64,000 nucleotides of DNA, from assembly GCA_963743785.1 (NCBI GenBank), contig CAVURD010000031.1:32331-96330 (forward strand), in the 5' to 3' direction. Below the pieces are notes generated by a model. That model was not told the origin of the DNA, did no database searches, and was given only the letters and a program-made list of their open reading frames with translations. The stretch is from Bog-473 sp963743785 (lineage in GTDB: Bacteria > Actinomycetota > Acidimicrobiia > Acidimicrobiales > RAAP-2). A program made the translations under genes and the position numbers. Below are positions 42,447 through 51,320 of the stretch, one piece after another (the first letter of the stretch is position 1; the number at the start of each line of letters is the position of its first letter).

Positions 42447-42626
42447 ATGGCTGTCCCGAAGAAGAAGAAGTCCAAAGCCAAGGGCCGCAGCCATCAGGCC
42501 GCCGCCTGGGTCCTGCGTCGCCCGCCCCGCAGCGTGTGCCCCCACTGCCAGTCGGCCAAGACGCCCCACGTCGTCTGCCCCAATTGCGGCTGGTACAAGG
42601 GTCGACAGGCCGTCGAGGTCGACTGA
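42447..42626 (+). CDS. rpmF: 50S ribosomal protein L32
   Basis: 59 residues, starting MAVPKKKKSKAKGRSHQAAA at ATG 42447, with a good Shine-Dalgarno (ttggaga) upstream. The zinc ribbon is CPHCQSAKTPHVVCPNCGWYKG, given by the two CxxC pairs at residues 31-34 and 44-47, so this is the zinc-binding C+ form. WVLRRPPRSV and the end KGRQAVEV are typical L32. It lies between yceD and plsX as in many bacteria; the plsX TTG start follows the stop by one base. Confidence 0.95.
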   Translation: MAVPKKKKSKAKGRSHQAAAWVLRRPPRSVCPHCQSAKTPHVVCPNCGWYKGRQAVEVD

Positions 42627-42627
42627 T

Positions 42628-43653
42628 TTGAGCCGGCGGGGAGAACGCCCGTCGAGCGAGATCCTGGCCACCTTGCCCGTGGCGGTGGACGCCATGGGGG
42701 GCGACAAGGCGCCCGGTGACATCGTCGAAGGGGCCCGCCGCGTGTCGGCCGACGACGGTGTGCCCGTCGTGCTGGTCGGCCCACCCGAACTGGTGGGCGA
42801 CACCATGGGCCTGGACCTGGTGCCCTGCACCGAGGTCATCGCCATGGACGAGGACCCCGCCGGCGGGGTCCGGCGCAAGAAGGACTCCTCGTTGGTGCGG
42901 GCCGCCGAGCTGGTGCGTGACGGGAAGGCCTCGGCCATGGTCAGCGCCGGCAACACGGGCGCCACCATGGCGTCGGCGCTCCTGCGCATGGGGCGGCTGC
43001 CCGGCGTCGTCCGTCCCTGCATCGCCACGCCGCTGCCCCGCCTCGGTCGCACGCCGGCCGTGCTGGTCGACGCCGGGGCCAATTCCGAGTGCACCCCGGC
43101 CATGCTGGTGCAGTTCGCCCAGATGGGAGCCGCCTACGCCACGGCCCGCTTCGGGACGGGCTCACCCTCGGTCGGCCTGCTCTCCATCGGCGAGGAGGCG
43201 ACCAAGGGCACGCCGCTGGTCAAGGAAACCCACAAGCTGCTGGTGGCCGAGACCGGCCTCGAGTTCGTCGGCAACCTCGAAGGTCGGGACCTGCTGCCCT
43301 CGCCGGCCGACGTGATCGTGACCGACGGCTTCACCGGGAACGTGGCCCTGAAGGCCCTCGAGGGCTCCCTGCGCTTCCTCTTCGACACCATGCTCGGCCT
43401 CTTCGGGACCAACGACGAGACCCGGTCGGCGGCCGACGTGCTCCTGCCCTACCTGCTGCCCGTGGCGGCCCAATTCGAGCCGGAGAACACCGGCGGGGCC
43501 ATGCTGCTGGGGATCGACGGGGTCTGCGTCATCAGCCACGGGTCGTCCACCGCGGTGGCCATCGTCAACGCGGTCAAGGTGGCCTACGAATGCGCCACCC
43601 GGGGCCTGGTGGACCGGGTGGGCGAGGCGGTTCGTCCGCCGCCCACCGGCTGA
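42628..43653 (+). CDS. plsX: Phosphate acyltransferase PlsX
   Basis: 341 residues from TTG 42628. PlsX makes acyl-phosphate from acyl-ACP for phospholipid synthesis (with PlsY). The start VAVDAMGGDKAPGDIVEGA is diagnostic; others are SAMVSAGNTGATMASALLRMG, VDAGANSECTPAMLVQFAQM, LSIGEEATKGTPLVKETH, VIVTDGFTGNVALKALEG and ISHGSSTAVAIVNAVK, each a short excerpt of a longer conserved block. Directly coupled to rpmF upstream and followed by acpP, so acyl-phosphate, its ACP donor and, through fakA, exogenous fatty acids are handled in one locus. Its stop codon opens a decamer tandem repeat. Confidence 0.95.
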   Translation: MSRRGERPSSEILATLPVAVDAMGGDKAPGDIVEGARRVSADDGVPVVLVGPPELVGDTMGLDLVPCTEVIAMDEDPAGGVRRKKDSSLVRAAELVRDGKASAMVSAGNTGATMASALLRMGRLPGVVRPCIATPLPRLGRTPAVLVDAGANSECTPAMLVQFAQMGAAYATARFGTGSPSVGLLSIGEEATKGTPLVKETHKLLVAETGLEFVGNLEGRDLLPSPADVIVTDGFTGNVALKALEGSLRFLFDTMLGLFGTNDETRSAADVLLPYLLPVAAQFEPENTGGAMLLGIDGVCVISHGSSTAVAIVNAVKVAYECATRGLVDRVGEAVRPPPTG

Positions 43654-43710
43654 GCGGCCCTGAGTCGCCCTGAGGCGGCCTGAGGCGGCCTGAGAGGGCC
43701 TGAGAGGCGG
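43651..43710. repeat. Six tandem decamers of the form TGAGNNGGCC, starting at the plsX stop
   Basis: Units begin at 43651, 43661, 43671, 43681, 43691 and 43701: tgagcggccc, tgagtcgccc, tgaggcggcc twice, tgagagggcc, tgagaggcgg. The first TGA is the plsX stop codon. Ten is one more than a multiple of three, so the stop codons rotate through all frames. About 150 bp of otherwise plain sequence follows before acpP. Confidence 0.85.
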
Positions 43711-43860
43711 ACCACAGGCCGAAATCGGGTCGGCCCAAATCACCGGACCCCTTAAAGTCCCAGCTCAGATCGGCTAAATGGGCGGACATGGGTCTGCGCC
43801 CGGTAACATGCCCTCCGGATCAATCCGATTCCCCCTCGATTCCCCGATTCAGGAGTGCAC

Positions 43861-44157
43861 GTGCCCGCCGAAACCCACACCAATCAGGGTCCCCTCGACC
43901 GCCGGGGGGTATTCGAGCTGATCCGGGACCAGCTGGCCGACATCTTGGAGACCGACCCTTCGGCCATCACCGAGGGAGCGTCCTTCGTCGAGGACCTCGA
44001 CGCCGACTCGCTGGCGTTGATTGAGCTGGTCGAAGCGTTAGAAGAAGAGCTGGGGGAGCGGACCGTGGGGTTCCGCATCGATGATGAAGACCTTGAAGAT
44101 CTCCGAACCGTCCGAGACGCCGTTGACTACGTCTACGCCAAGCTCGAGGCGGGGTGA
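43861..44157 (+). CDS. acpP: Acyl carrier protein
   Basis: 98 residues from GTG 43861, preceded by aggag at 43851-43855. The phosphopantetheine attachment motif is DADSLALIELVEAL, where the serine of DSL carries the prosthetic group, and the surrounding acidic helices (EDLDAD, EALEEELGERT) are typical. An N-terminal extension of about 15 residues (PAETHTNQGPLDRRG) precedes the four-helix fold. It supplies acyl groups to PlsX directly upstream and to fatty acid synthesis. The rnc reading frame overlaps its 3' end. Confidence 0.93.
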   Translation: MPAETHTNQGPLDRRGVFELIRDQLADILETDPSAITEGASFVEDLDADSLALIELVEALEEELGERTVGFRIDDEDLEDLRTVRDAVDYVYAKLEAG

Positions 44158-44851
44158 CGCTGGGGCCGAAGGGGCGGCCGGGCTGGCCGAACGACTGGGC
44201 CACACCTTCGTCGACATCACTCTCTTGCACCATGCCCTGGCCCACCGGAGCTGGTGCGGCGAGCAGGAAGGCGGCGCTCCCTCCAACGAGCGGCTGGAGT
44301 TCCTGGGCGACGCCGTGCTCGGCCTGGCCGTGGCCCGGTACACCTACGCCACGTATCCGGACTTCCCCGAGGGCATGCTGGCCAAAGTTCGCTCGGCCGT
44401 GGTGAACGCCCGCGTCCTGGCCCAGGTGGCCGATCGCCTCGGCGTCGGTGACGAGATCCTCCTCGGGCGCGGCGAGGAGTCCTCGGGCGGCCGGGCCAAG
44501 GCCTCGATCCTGGCCGACGCCTTCGAGGCCATCCTCGGCGCCATCTATCTCGATGCGGGCTTCGACGCCGCCGAACAGCTCGTCCTGCGCGAGCTGCACG
44601 ATCTGATCGCCGCCGCCTGCCTCGAGCCGGACGACTTCGATCACAAGAGCCGGCTGCAGGAATGGGCCGTCCGCAGCGGAGAGGGAACCCCCCGCTACGT
44701 GGTCGTCGGCTCCGGTCCCGACCATGATCGGTCCTACGTCGCCGAGGTCTTCGTGGCCGGGACGCGCCGTGGAGGGGGAGCAGGTCGCTCCAAGAAGGAC
44801 GCTGAGCAGGACGCCGCTCGGGATGCCTGGGAGGGTCTGCAGAATGCCTGA
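44081..44851 (+). CDS. rnc: Ribonuclease III
   Basis: 256 residues as read from ATG 44081, which lies inside acpP. Processes rRNA precursors and double-stranded RNA. The catalytic domain has LAERLGHTFVDITLLHHALAHRSW (start region), the signature NERLEFLGDAVLGLAVA with the metal-binding Glu/Asp, and ADAFEAILGAIYLD; the double-stranded RNA-binding domain fills the last 70 residues (DHKSRLQEWAVRSG, GAGRSKKDAEQDAA). The true start is doubtful: GTG 44154 makes a GTGA overlap with the acpP stop but is one base out of phase with the enzyme, so an indel near 44175-44185 is possible. The stop overlaps mutM. Confidence 0.92.
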   Translation: MMKTLKISEPSETPLTTSTPSSRRGDAGAEGAAGLAERLGHTFVDITLLHHALAHRSWCGEQEGGAPSNERLEFLGDAVLGLAVARYTYATYPDFPEGMLAKVRSAVVNARVLAQVADRLGVGDEILLGRGEESSGGRAKASILADAFEAILGAIYLDAGFDAAEQLVLRELHDLIAAACLEPDDFDHKSRLQEWAVRSGEGTPRYVVVGSGPDHDRSYVAEVFVAGTRRGGGAGRSKKDAEQDAARDAWEGLQNA

Positions 44852-45743
44852 GTTACCCGAAGTCGAGACGCTGCGTCAGGACCTGTCGCGCGAAGTGGCG
44901 GGCAAGAAGATCAAGTCGGTGGCCGTGGCCAATGGGCGCTCCGTGCGCCGCCACGCCTCGGCCAAGCACTTCCGGGCCCCGCTCGAGGGGCGGTCCATCA
45001 AGTCGGTGGGCCGGCTGGGCAAGTATCTGTTGATGACCCTCGACTCGGGCGACACGCTGGTGATCCACCTCGGCATGAGCGGCCAGCTGATCCGGGTGAA
45101 GTCGGTCAAGGACCCCAAGCCGAAGCACACCCACGTGGTGATCACTTTCACTCAGGGGGGCGAGTTGCGCTACGTCGATCCCCGGACCTTCGGCGAGTTG
45201 TTCGTCTCCACGCCGCCACTCAAGACCGATGGCACGCCGACCAGCCCGGTCTCGGGCACGGCCGGCGGGGACGGGGCGGCCATCCGCAAGGCCATCCCCG
45301 AGCTGGCCCACCTCGGGTTCGACCCGATGGAGGACATGATGAGCTGGGACCGCTTCGGTCTCCTGTTGCACCAGCACAAGGCCGGGGTAAAGACGATGCT
45401 GATGGACCAGAGCTTCGTGGCGGGCATCGGCAACCTCTACTCCGACGAGATGCTGTACCAGGCCGGCCTTCGTTACGACCGCCCTTCCAACTCGCTGACC
45501 GCCACCGAGGTGCGCCGGCTCTACCGCTCCATCGTCGAGACGCTGGCCGAGGCCATCAAGCACCGCGGCTCCTCCCTGGCCGACGAGCAGTACCGGGACC
45601 TGTTCGGGGAGCTCGGCGGGTATCAGGGGCAGCACCAGGTCTACGACCGCGAGGGGCAGCCCTGCCGGCGCTGCCGCAACACGATCGTGCGGGTCAAGAC
45701 GGGAGGTCGCTCGACCTTCTTCTGCGAGCACTGCCAGGTCTGA
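44844..45743 (+). CDS. mutM: Formamidopyrimidine-DNA glycosylase
   Basis: 299 residues from ATG 44844, overlapping the rnc stop by 8 bp. Removes 8-oxoguanine and formamidopyrimidines and cleaves the abasic site. The catalytic N-terminus PELPEVETLRQDL supplies Pro1 and Glu2 after Met removal; GRLGKYLLMTL has the conserved lysine; AGIGNLYSDEMLYQAGL is the helix-two-turn-helix; the C-terminal zinc finger is CRRCRNTIVRVKTGGRSTFFCEHC, with cysteine pairs CRRC and CEHC. A Thr/Gly/Asp-rich insertion (TPPLKTDGTPTSPVSGTAGG) lies near residue 130, between the two domains. Order rnc, mutM, smc, ftsY is standard for actinobacteria. Confidence 0.94.
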   Translation: MPELPEVETLRQDLSREVAGKKIKSVAVANGRSVRRHASAKHFRAPLEGRSIKSVGRLGKYLLMTLDSGDTLVIHLGMSGQLIRVKSVKDPKPKHTHVVITFTQGGELRYVDPRTFGELFVSTPPLKTDGTPTSPVSGTAGGDGAAIRKAIPELAHLGFDPMEDMMSWDRFGLLLHQHKAGVKTMLMDQSFVAGIGNLYSDEMLYQAGLRYDRPSNSLTATEVRRLYRSIVETLAEAIKHRGSSLADEQYRDLFGELGGYQGQHQVYDREGQPCRRCRNTIVRVKTGGRSTFFCEHCQV

Positions 45744-45755
45744 GCGGATCGCTGC

Positions 45756-48700
45756 ATGTTCCTCAAGTCGCTCAGCATGAAGGGGTTCAAGTCATTCGCC
45801 GATCCCACCGTGCTCGAGTTCGAGCCGGGGATCACCGTGGTGGTCGGGCCTAACGGCAGCGGTAAGTCCAACGTGGTCGACGCCGTCACCTGGGTGCTCG
45901 GCGCCCAGGGACCTCGATCCCTCCGCTCGGCGAAGATGGAGGACGTCATCTTCGCCGGGACGTCGTCGCGACCGGCGCTCGGTCGGGCCGAGGTGTCGCT
46001 GACCATCGACAACGCCTCGGGGAAGCTCCCGGTCGACCTGGCCGAGGTGACCATCACCCGGACGCTGTTCCGCTCGGGCGACAGTGAGTACGCCATCAAC
46101 GGCGCCCCCTGCCGGCTGCTCGACATCCAGGACCTCCTCTCGGACTCGGGCGTCGGCCGCCAGCAGCACATGATCATCGGCCAGGGCCAGTTGGACACCG
46201 TGCTCAACGCCCGCCCCGAAGATCGCCGGGCCATCATCGAAGAGGCGGCCGGGGTCCTCAAGCACCGCCGGCGACGGGAGCGGGCCGAGCGCCGACTGGC
46301 CGGCACAGCCGAGAACCTGGAGCGCCTGGGCGACCTGGTCCGCGAGGTGCGCCGCCAGATCCGCCCCCTCGAACGTCAGGCCGCGGCCGCCCGCTCGCAC
46401 GCCACCGTCGTCACCGAGCTCATGGCGGTCCGCCGTTTCCTGGCCGGCACCGAACTGGCCGAGCTCACCGAGAGGCACCGGACCGCCGCCTCCGACATGC
46501 GGATCTGCAGCGACGAGGAGCGGGAGCTCCACGCCGCCCTCGAGCTCCTGGAGGCCGAGGCCACCTCCGCCGCGGCCGAGTTGTCCTCTCGCCGGGAGGA
46601 GGATCTGGCCAGCGCGCTGGCCGGCGTCCAGGGTCTGTTCGAACGGGCCCGGGGCCTGTCCGGCGTGCTGCGCGAACGGGCCCGGGCCATCGTTGTCGCC
46701 CTCGACGCCAACGCCGATGTCGACGTGGTCTCGACCCTCGAGGCCGAGGCGTCCCGCCTGGCCGGCGAGATCGAGGAGTCGGACACCCTGGCGTCGGCGC
46801 TCGAACCCGAGCGCATCTCGGTCGGTGCCGCCGTCACGGCGATCGAGGTGTCGGAGATCGGGTTGCGGCGACGTTGGGCCGACGTGGTGGGCGACGACAC
46901 GCCCGAAGAGGCCGCCGCGCTGGCGGCGGCCCGCAGCGACGCCGCCGCCGACGCCGCCGCCCGGGCCGCCCACGACCTGGCCGATCTCGACGACCGCCTG
47001 GGTGACCTGGAGCAGCGGCACGCCGCCGCCGCGGTCAAGGCGGACCTCCTGGCTCAGGAGGCCGGCGGCCTGGACGAGACCACCATCCGCCTGGACGCCG
47101 ACGTGGCGGCCCAGACGGCCGGCCTGGAGGACGCCGCCGAGCGGGCCACTCTGGCCGAACGGGCTGTCGACAAGGCGGAACAACTCCGCCACCACACCGC
47201 CGCCCGGGCCGACGCACTCGAGCGGGCCTGGCGGGACATGCAAGGGGCCCACGGGCGCGAGCTCCTGCGCAACGTGGACGGCGTCGTCGGATCGTTGATG
47301 GACCTGGTCGAGCTGGACCCCGGCTGGGAGTCGGCCTTCGAGGCCGCCGCCGGCGCGGGCATGGCCGCCGTGGTGGTGGACAGCCGACGTACGGCCCATC
47401 AGGCCCTCGACACCTTGCGCGCCCAGGGGGTGACCGGGGCGGTGCTGACGCCGCGCGACGCCACCAGCCCGGGCCACGAAGTGGCCCTCCTTCCGGCGGG
47501 GAGCCAGGCCCAGTGGGTGCGCCGACATGTCCGGGCCCGGGCCGGCGGTGCCGTGGCCGAGTCCGTCCTCGATGCGCTGGTCGGGCGGGCCGTTCGGGTC
47601 GACGGCTGGGACGAGGCCATCGATCTCTCCCTCGAGCGCGACGACCTGGTCGTCGTCACTCCCGAAGGAGACCGCTTCGCCGCCTCGGGCTGGCGGGTGC
47701 GCTCGCAGAGCAACGTGGTCACCGCGGCCGTCGTCGAAGAGGCGCAGCAGCGAGCCGACGCCGCCGCCGTGGCCGCCGACGCCGCCCGGGCCGAGTTGTC
47801 GGTGTCCCGGGCCAATCTGGCCCGGGCCCAGGACGGCCGCGCTGCCGCGGTGCGGGCAGCCGACCGCCAGGCGTCCCAGCGCACGTCGACGGTGGCCGAC
47901 GTCGACCGCACCGAGGCCGAGCAGCGCCGGCTCGGTGACGAGCTGGTGGCGGTCCGCCAGCGTCGCGCCGAGGCCCAGCAGCGCCTGAACGAAGCGGACG
48001 CCGAGGTACAACGCCTGAGCACCGTCCTGCCCCAGCTCGAGGAGGCCGCAGCGGCGTGGCAGTCCCTGGCTCATCGGCGGAACGAGACGAGGGCGCTACG
48101 CCAGGACCTCGAGGTGCGCCACGCCGGGCTGGTCGAGCGCCGCCGGATGCTGGCCGACCGGGCGGCCGAGGTCGAGCGCCGCTTGGCCGGGCACGCCGAC
48201 GAGCGGGCCACCGCGGCGTCGCGGCGCCTGCGCCTGGAGGCCGAGGGGGCGACCCTGGCCCGCCTCGAAGCCCTCGTCGAAGGCGAGCGCGCCCGCCTCG
48301 AGACCATCCTCAGCGCCCTCCGCAGCGATTACAAGGACCAGGTCGACGCCGTCCGGGCCGGTGGTGAACGCCTCGAGCAACTGCGCCAGGACCGCCACAC
48401 CACCGACCAGCGCCTCGAGGCGGTCCGCACCCGCACCCGGGCCCTTGACCTCGAGACGAACGAGGTCTCGCTGCGCCTCGAATCCCTGCACGAGCACATC
48501 GAGCGCGACCTCGGGGTGACCCCCGACGAGGTCGTCGGGCTGGCCGTGCCCGACGTGCCGGAGAACACGACGCATCAGCACTACGCCGCCGAGCTCGAGC
48601 GCAAGCTCTCGGCGCTCGGCCCGGTCAACCCGCTGGCCCTCGAGGAGCTCTCCACGCTGGAGGAGCGGCACAAGGAGCTCGAGGTGCAGGTGGACGACGT

Positions 48701-49232
48701 GCGCGGCGCCCGCCGGGAGCTCCACGAGGTGGTGCGCACGCTCGACGAGGAGATCATGACGTCCTTCGCCGCCGCCGCGGCCGACGTCAACGAGCACTTC
48801 TCGACCCTGGTCGCCCTGCTCTTCCCCGGCGGGACCGGGCGACTGGTCCTCATGGAGCCCGACGACCTGCTCAACACCGGCGTCGAGATCGAGGTGCGCC
48901 CCGCTGGGCGCAACGTCCGCCGGGTCTCGCTGCTCTCGGGTGGCGAGCGCTCCATGGCGGCGCTGGCCTTCCTCTTCGCTGTCTTCCGCAGCCGGCCCTC
49001 GCCGTTCTACCTGATGGACGAGGTCGAGGCCGCCCTCGATGACGTCAACCTCAACCGCTTCCTCGGCCTGGTCCGCCAGTTCCGCCACGAGGCCCAGCTC
49101 CTGATCGTGACCCACCAGAAGCGCACCATGGAGACCGGCGATGCGCTCTACGGCGTGACCATGGCGCCGGGCGGATCGTCCCAGGTGGTCAGCCAGAAAG
49201 TCGAGCGCGAGACCGAGAACGAACCGGCGTGA
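45756..49232 (+). CDS. smc: Chromosome segregation ATPase SMC
   Basis: 1158 residues, normal size. Walker A is VVGPNGSGKSNVVDAV (about residues 29-44); the Q-loop region follows. Two long coiled coils (about 170-490 and 650-1000) flank a hinge at about 500-640 with the Gly-rich FEAAAGAGMAAVVVDSRR. The C-terminal head has the signature LLSGGERSMAALAFLFAVF and Walker B SPFYLMDEVEAALDD. It forms the ring-shaped condensin dimer with ScpA/ScpB, loaded by ParB. ATG 45756 is 12 bp after mutM; the stop overlaps ftsY by GTGA. Free of frame breaks over 3.5 kb, a useful contrast with several neighbours. Confidence 0.97.
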   Translation: MFLKSLSMKGFKSFADPTVLEFEPGITVVVGPNGSGKSNVVDAVTWVLGAQGPRSLRSAKMEDVIFAGTSSRPALGRAEVSLTIDNASGKLPVDLAEVTITRTLFRSGDSEYAINGAPCRLLDIQDLLSDSGVGRQQHMIIGQGQLDTVLNARPEDRRAIIEEAAGVLKHRRRRERAERRLAGTAENLERLGDLVREVRRQIRPLERQAAAARSHATVVTELMAVRRFLAGTELAELTERHRTAASDMRICSDEERELHAALELLEAEATSAAAELSSRREEDLASALAGVQGLFERARGLSGVLRERARAIVVALDANADVDVVSTLEAEASRLAGEIEESDTLASALEPERISVGAAVTAIEVSEIGLRRRWADVVGDDTPEEAAALAAARSDAAADAAARAAHDLADLDDRLGDLEQRHAAAAVKADLLAQEAGGLDETTIRLDADVAAQTAGLEDAAERATLAERAVDKAEQLRHHTAARADALERAWRDMQGAHGRELLRNVDGVVGSLMDLVELDPGWESAFEAAAGAGMAAVVVDSRRTAHQALDTLRAQGVTGAVLTPRDATSPGHEVALLPAGSQAQWVRRHVRARAGGAVAESVLDALVGRAVRVDGWDEAIDLSLERDDLVVVTPEGDRFAASGWRVRSQSNVVTAAVVEEAQQRADAAAVAADAARAELSVSRANLARAQDGRAAAVRAADRQASQRTSTVADVDRTEAEQRRLGDELVAVRQRRAEAQQRLNEADAEVQRLSTVLPQLEEAAAAWQSLAHRRNETRALRQDLEVRHAGLVERRRMLADRAAEVERRLAGHADERATAASRRLRLEAEGATLARLEALVEGERARLETILSALRSDYKDQVDAVRAGGERLEQLRQDRHTTDQRLEAVRTRTRALDLETNEVSLRLESLHEHIERDLGVTPDEVVGLAVPDVPENTTHQHYAAELERKLSALGPVNPLALEELSTLEERHKELEVQVDDVRGARRELHEVVRTLDEEIMTSFAAAAADVNEHFSTLVALLFPGGTGRLVLMEPDDLLNTGVEIEVRPAGRNVRRVSLLSGGERSMAALAFLFAVFRSRPSPFYLMDEVEAALDDVNLNRFLGLVRQFRHEAQLLIVTHQKRTMETGDALYGVTMAPGGSSQVVSQKVERETENEPA

Positions 49233-50388
49233 CCGCGCTGCTGATCGCGGTTGCGCTGGCCGTCGTGGTCCTCCTGGGGGCCGCCCTGATCCTCGTCAGC
49301 CGATACCGGCGTGGTTCGGGTCGACTTCCCGAGACGCCCCCGGCCCCGGTCGAGGAAGCCCCGCCCCAGCCCTTCCTAGCGCCCCGAGCCCGAGCCTGAG
49401 GCCGCACCCGAGCTGGCACCCGAGCTCGAACCGGAAGCCGAGCTCGGGCCGGCAGCCGAGCCCGCAGCCGAGCCCGCCGCCCCGACCTACCGAAGTCGCC
49501 TGGGCGGTGTCCGGGGCCTGTTCAGCGGGGCCGTCACCACCTTGCGCTCGGGGAGGATCGACCCCGCCACCTGGGACTCGCTCGAGGAGGCCCTGATCCG
49601 GGCCGACGTGGGCGTCAAGACCACCAACGGCCTGCTGGCCGAGCTCCGAGGGACGGGTCGAGGCCAAGGAGATCGCCGGTGGGGACGATCTCCTCACCGC
49701 CCTGGGCCAGGGGATCAGGACGCTGCTCGACGTGCCCGACTCACGGGCGCTGCACTTCGACGGCCGTCCTGGCTCCACCGACGTCTGGTTGATCGTCGGG
49801 GTCAACGGCGTGGGCAAGACCACCACCATCGGCAAGCTGGCCCGCCAGCAGTCCGCCGCCGGCCGTTCCGTCCTCCTCGCCGCCGGGGACACCTTCCGAG
49901 CCGCCGCAGCCGACCAGCTGGGCCTGTGGGCCGAGCGGGCCGGAGTCGACATCGTCCGCGGCGCCGAGGGGGGCGACCCCAGTGCCATCGTGTTCGACGC
50001 CGTGCAGCGGGCCCACGCCCGGGGCAACGACCTGGTGCTGGCCGACACGGCGGGCCGGCTGCACACCAAGGTGAATCTGGTCGAGGAGCTCAAGAAGATC
50101 CGGCGGGTGGCCGGCCGTGAGCCGGGCAACGTGACCGAGGTCCTCCTCGTCCTCGATGCCACCACCGGGCAGAACGCGCTGGTCCAGGCCCGACAGTTCA
50201 CCGAAGCGGTCAACGTCACCGGGATCGTGCTGACCAAGTTGGACGGCACGGCCAAGGGTGGGATCGTCATCGCCGTCCAGCGTGAGCTGGGCCTCCCGGT
50301 CAAGTTGGTGGGCCTGGGCGAAGGGCCCGACGACCTCGTGGCCTTCGATCCCGACGCCTTCGTCGACGCCCTGCTCGACACCGACTGA
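49229..50388 (+). CDS. ftsY: Signal recognition particle receptor FtsY, two frameshifts as read
   Basis: About 385 residues. GTG 49229 overlaps smc. The N-terminus has one membrane helix (LLIAVALAVVVLLGAALILV) then an acidic A domain rich in Glu/Pro/Ala; a slip near 49380 breaks it. The N domain (LRSGRIDPATWDSLEEALIRADVGV, shortened) follows, then a second slip near 49651 (gagggacggg). The G domain is intact: P-loop GVNGVGKTTTIGKLA, GDTFRAAAADQL, DTAGRLHTKVNL, TKLDGTAKGGIV and GLGEGPDDL. GTPase partner of Ffh at the membrane. FtsY is normally essential, so both slips are probably consensus errors. Confidence 0.92.
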
Positions 50389-50427
50389 TTCCCCGGCGGC
50401 CGGCCCAGGATTCCGGTCCGGCCGGGC

Positions 50428-50895
50428 TCAGGATTCCTCGTGCGAGTCGGGCGGCGAGTCGAGGTACGCCTCGGTCAGCCAGCCCAACAGCTGGTCGTCC
50501 AGGTCGTCGGGACTCCGCAGGTTGGCCACGTGGTGGTAGCGAGCCCCGTACGGCTGGACCTTGCGGGTGATGGTGCGGTGCGCCACCGGTCGACGCAGCG
50601 AGAACGACAGCGCCACCCACTGGGTCAAGGGCCGCAGCTGGGCGAACGAGCGGGCGCGCTTCAAGAAGATGCCGACCGAGACCGGCTCGACGTGGACCGT
50701 GCCCACCGTGTCGAGATGGCGCATGACCGCCTCGAAGATGGGACGTTCCCGCTCGGGCCCGGTCGAGAAGTACTCCTCGAACGACATGGCCGGAGCGCAC
50801 TCGTGCGACTGCCCTTCCCGGGCAAACCGGCGCTCGCACTTCGGGCAGACCCAGGCGGCCACACCGTCATTCTGGCCGCGCCGTCGCCGTAGCAT
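50428..50895 (-). CDS. DUF5655-domain protein with N-terminal zinc knuckle
   Basis: 155 residues from ATG 50895, or 144 from GTG 50862, which directly precedes the zinc motif. CPKCERRF with HEC later gives a C2HC-type ribbon; the rest (FEEYFSTGPERERPIFEAVMRH, VHVEPVSVGIFLKRARSFA, LSFSLRRPVAHRTITRK; excerpts) matches the DUF5655 fold, a small domain related to DNA-transport or restriction-linked proteins whose role is not settled. Only minus-strand gene in the smc-dprA run, divergent from the VOC gene with 8 bp between starts. Absent from the mycobacterial neighbourhood, so likely an insertion. Confidence 0.75.
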   Translation of the reverse strand: MLRRRRGQNDGVAAWVCPKCERRFAREGQSHECAPAMSFEEYFSTGPERERPIFEAVMRHLDTVGTVHVEPVSVGIFLKRARSFAQLRPLTQWVALSFSLRRPVAHRTITRKVQPYGARYHHVANLRSPDDLDDQLLGWLTEAYLDSPPDSHEES

Positions 50896-50903
50896 GGGTT
50901 CTG

Positions 50904-51296
50904 ATGGCCGTGCAGCTCAACCACACCATTGTCTGGTGCACCGACAAGCAGCGATCGGCTGCCTTCGCCACGGAGATCCTCGGCCTTCCCCCCGCCGCCC
51001 CCTTCGGGCCGTTCCTGATCGTCGAGCTCGACAACCACGTCTCGATCGACTTCCATGACGTGGGTCCTGACGCCGGCCCTGACATCGCGCCGCAGCACTA
51101 CGCCTTCCTCATCAGCGAAGAGGAGTTCGATCAGGTCTTCGCCCGGGTCAACGAGCGGGGAATCGAGTACTTCGCCGACCCCGGCTGCAGGCAGCGAGGC
51201 GAGATCAACCGGCGCGACCGAGGACGGGGATTCTACTTCGCCGATCCCGACGGCCATCTGCTCGAAGTGCTCACGCGCGCCTACGGCGCCGGCTGA
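50904..51296 (+). CDS. VOC-superfamily (glyoxalase-like) protein
   Basis: 130 residues with two VOC modules: QLNHTIVWCTDKQRSAAFATEIL starts the first with the histidine metal ligand, and FYFADPDGHLLEVLTRAYG ends the second with the conserved Glu; HYAFLISEEEFDQVFARV lies between. The DPDGHLLEV string is the most reliable family marker. Substrate unknown; dioxygenase, fosfomycin-type resistance or other roles are all possible. Sits between the DUF5655 gene and ffh, 24 bp before ffh, and so may be cotranscribed with it, though the function is unrelated. Confidence 0.84.
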   Translation: MAVQLNHTIVWCTDKQRSAAFATEILGLPPAAPFGPFLIVELDNHVSIDFHDVGPDAGPDIAPQHYAFLISEEEFDQVFARVNERGIEYFADPGCRQRGEINRRDRGRGFYFADPDGHLLEVLTRAYGAG

Positions 51297-51320
51297 GCGC
51301 CCCGCTAGCTCTGGCTTTCT

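Noticed and set aside
45792..48074. 760-residue minus-strand frame opposite smc
   Set aside because: Antisense shadow of a GC-rich coiled-coil gene; no domain or ribosome binding site.
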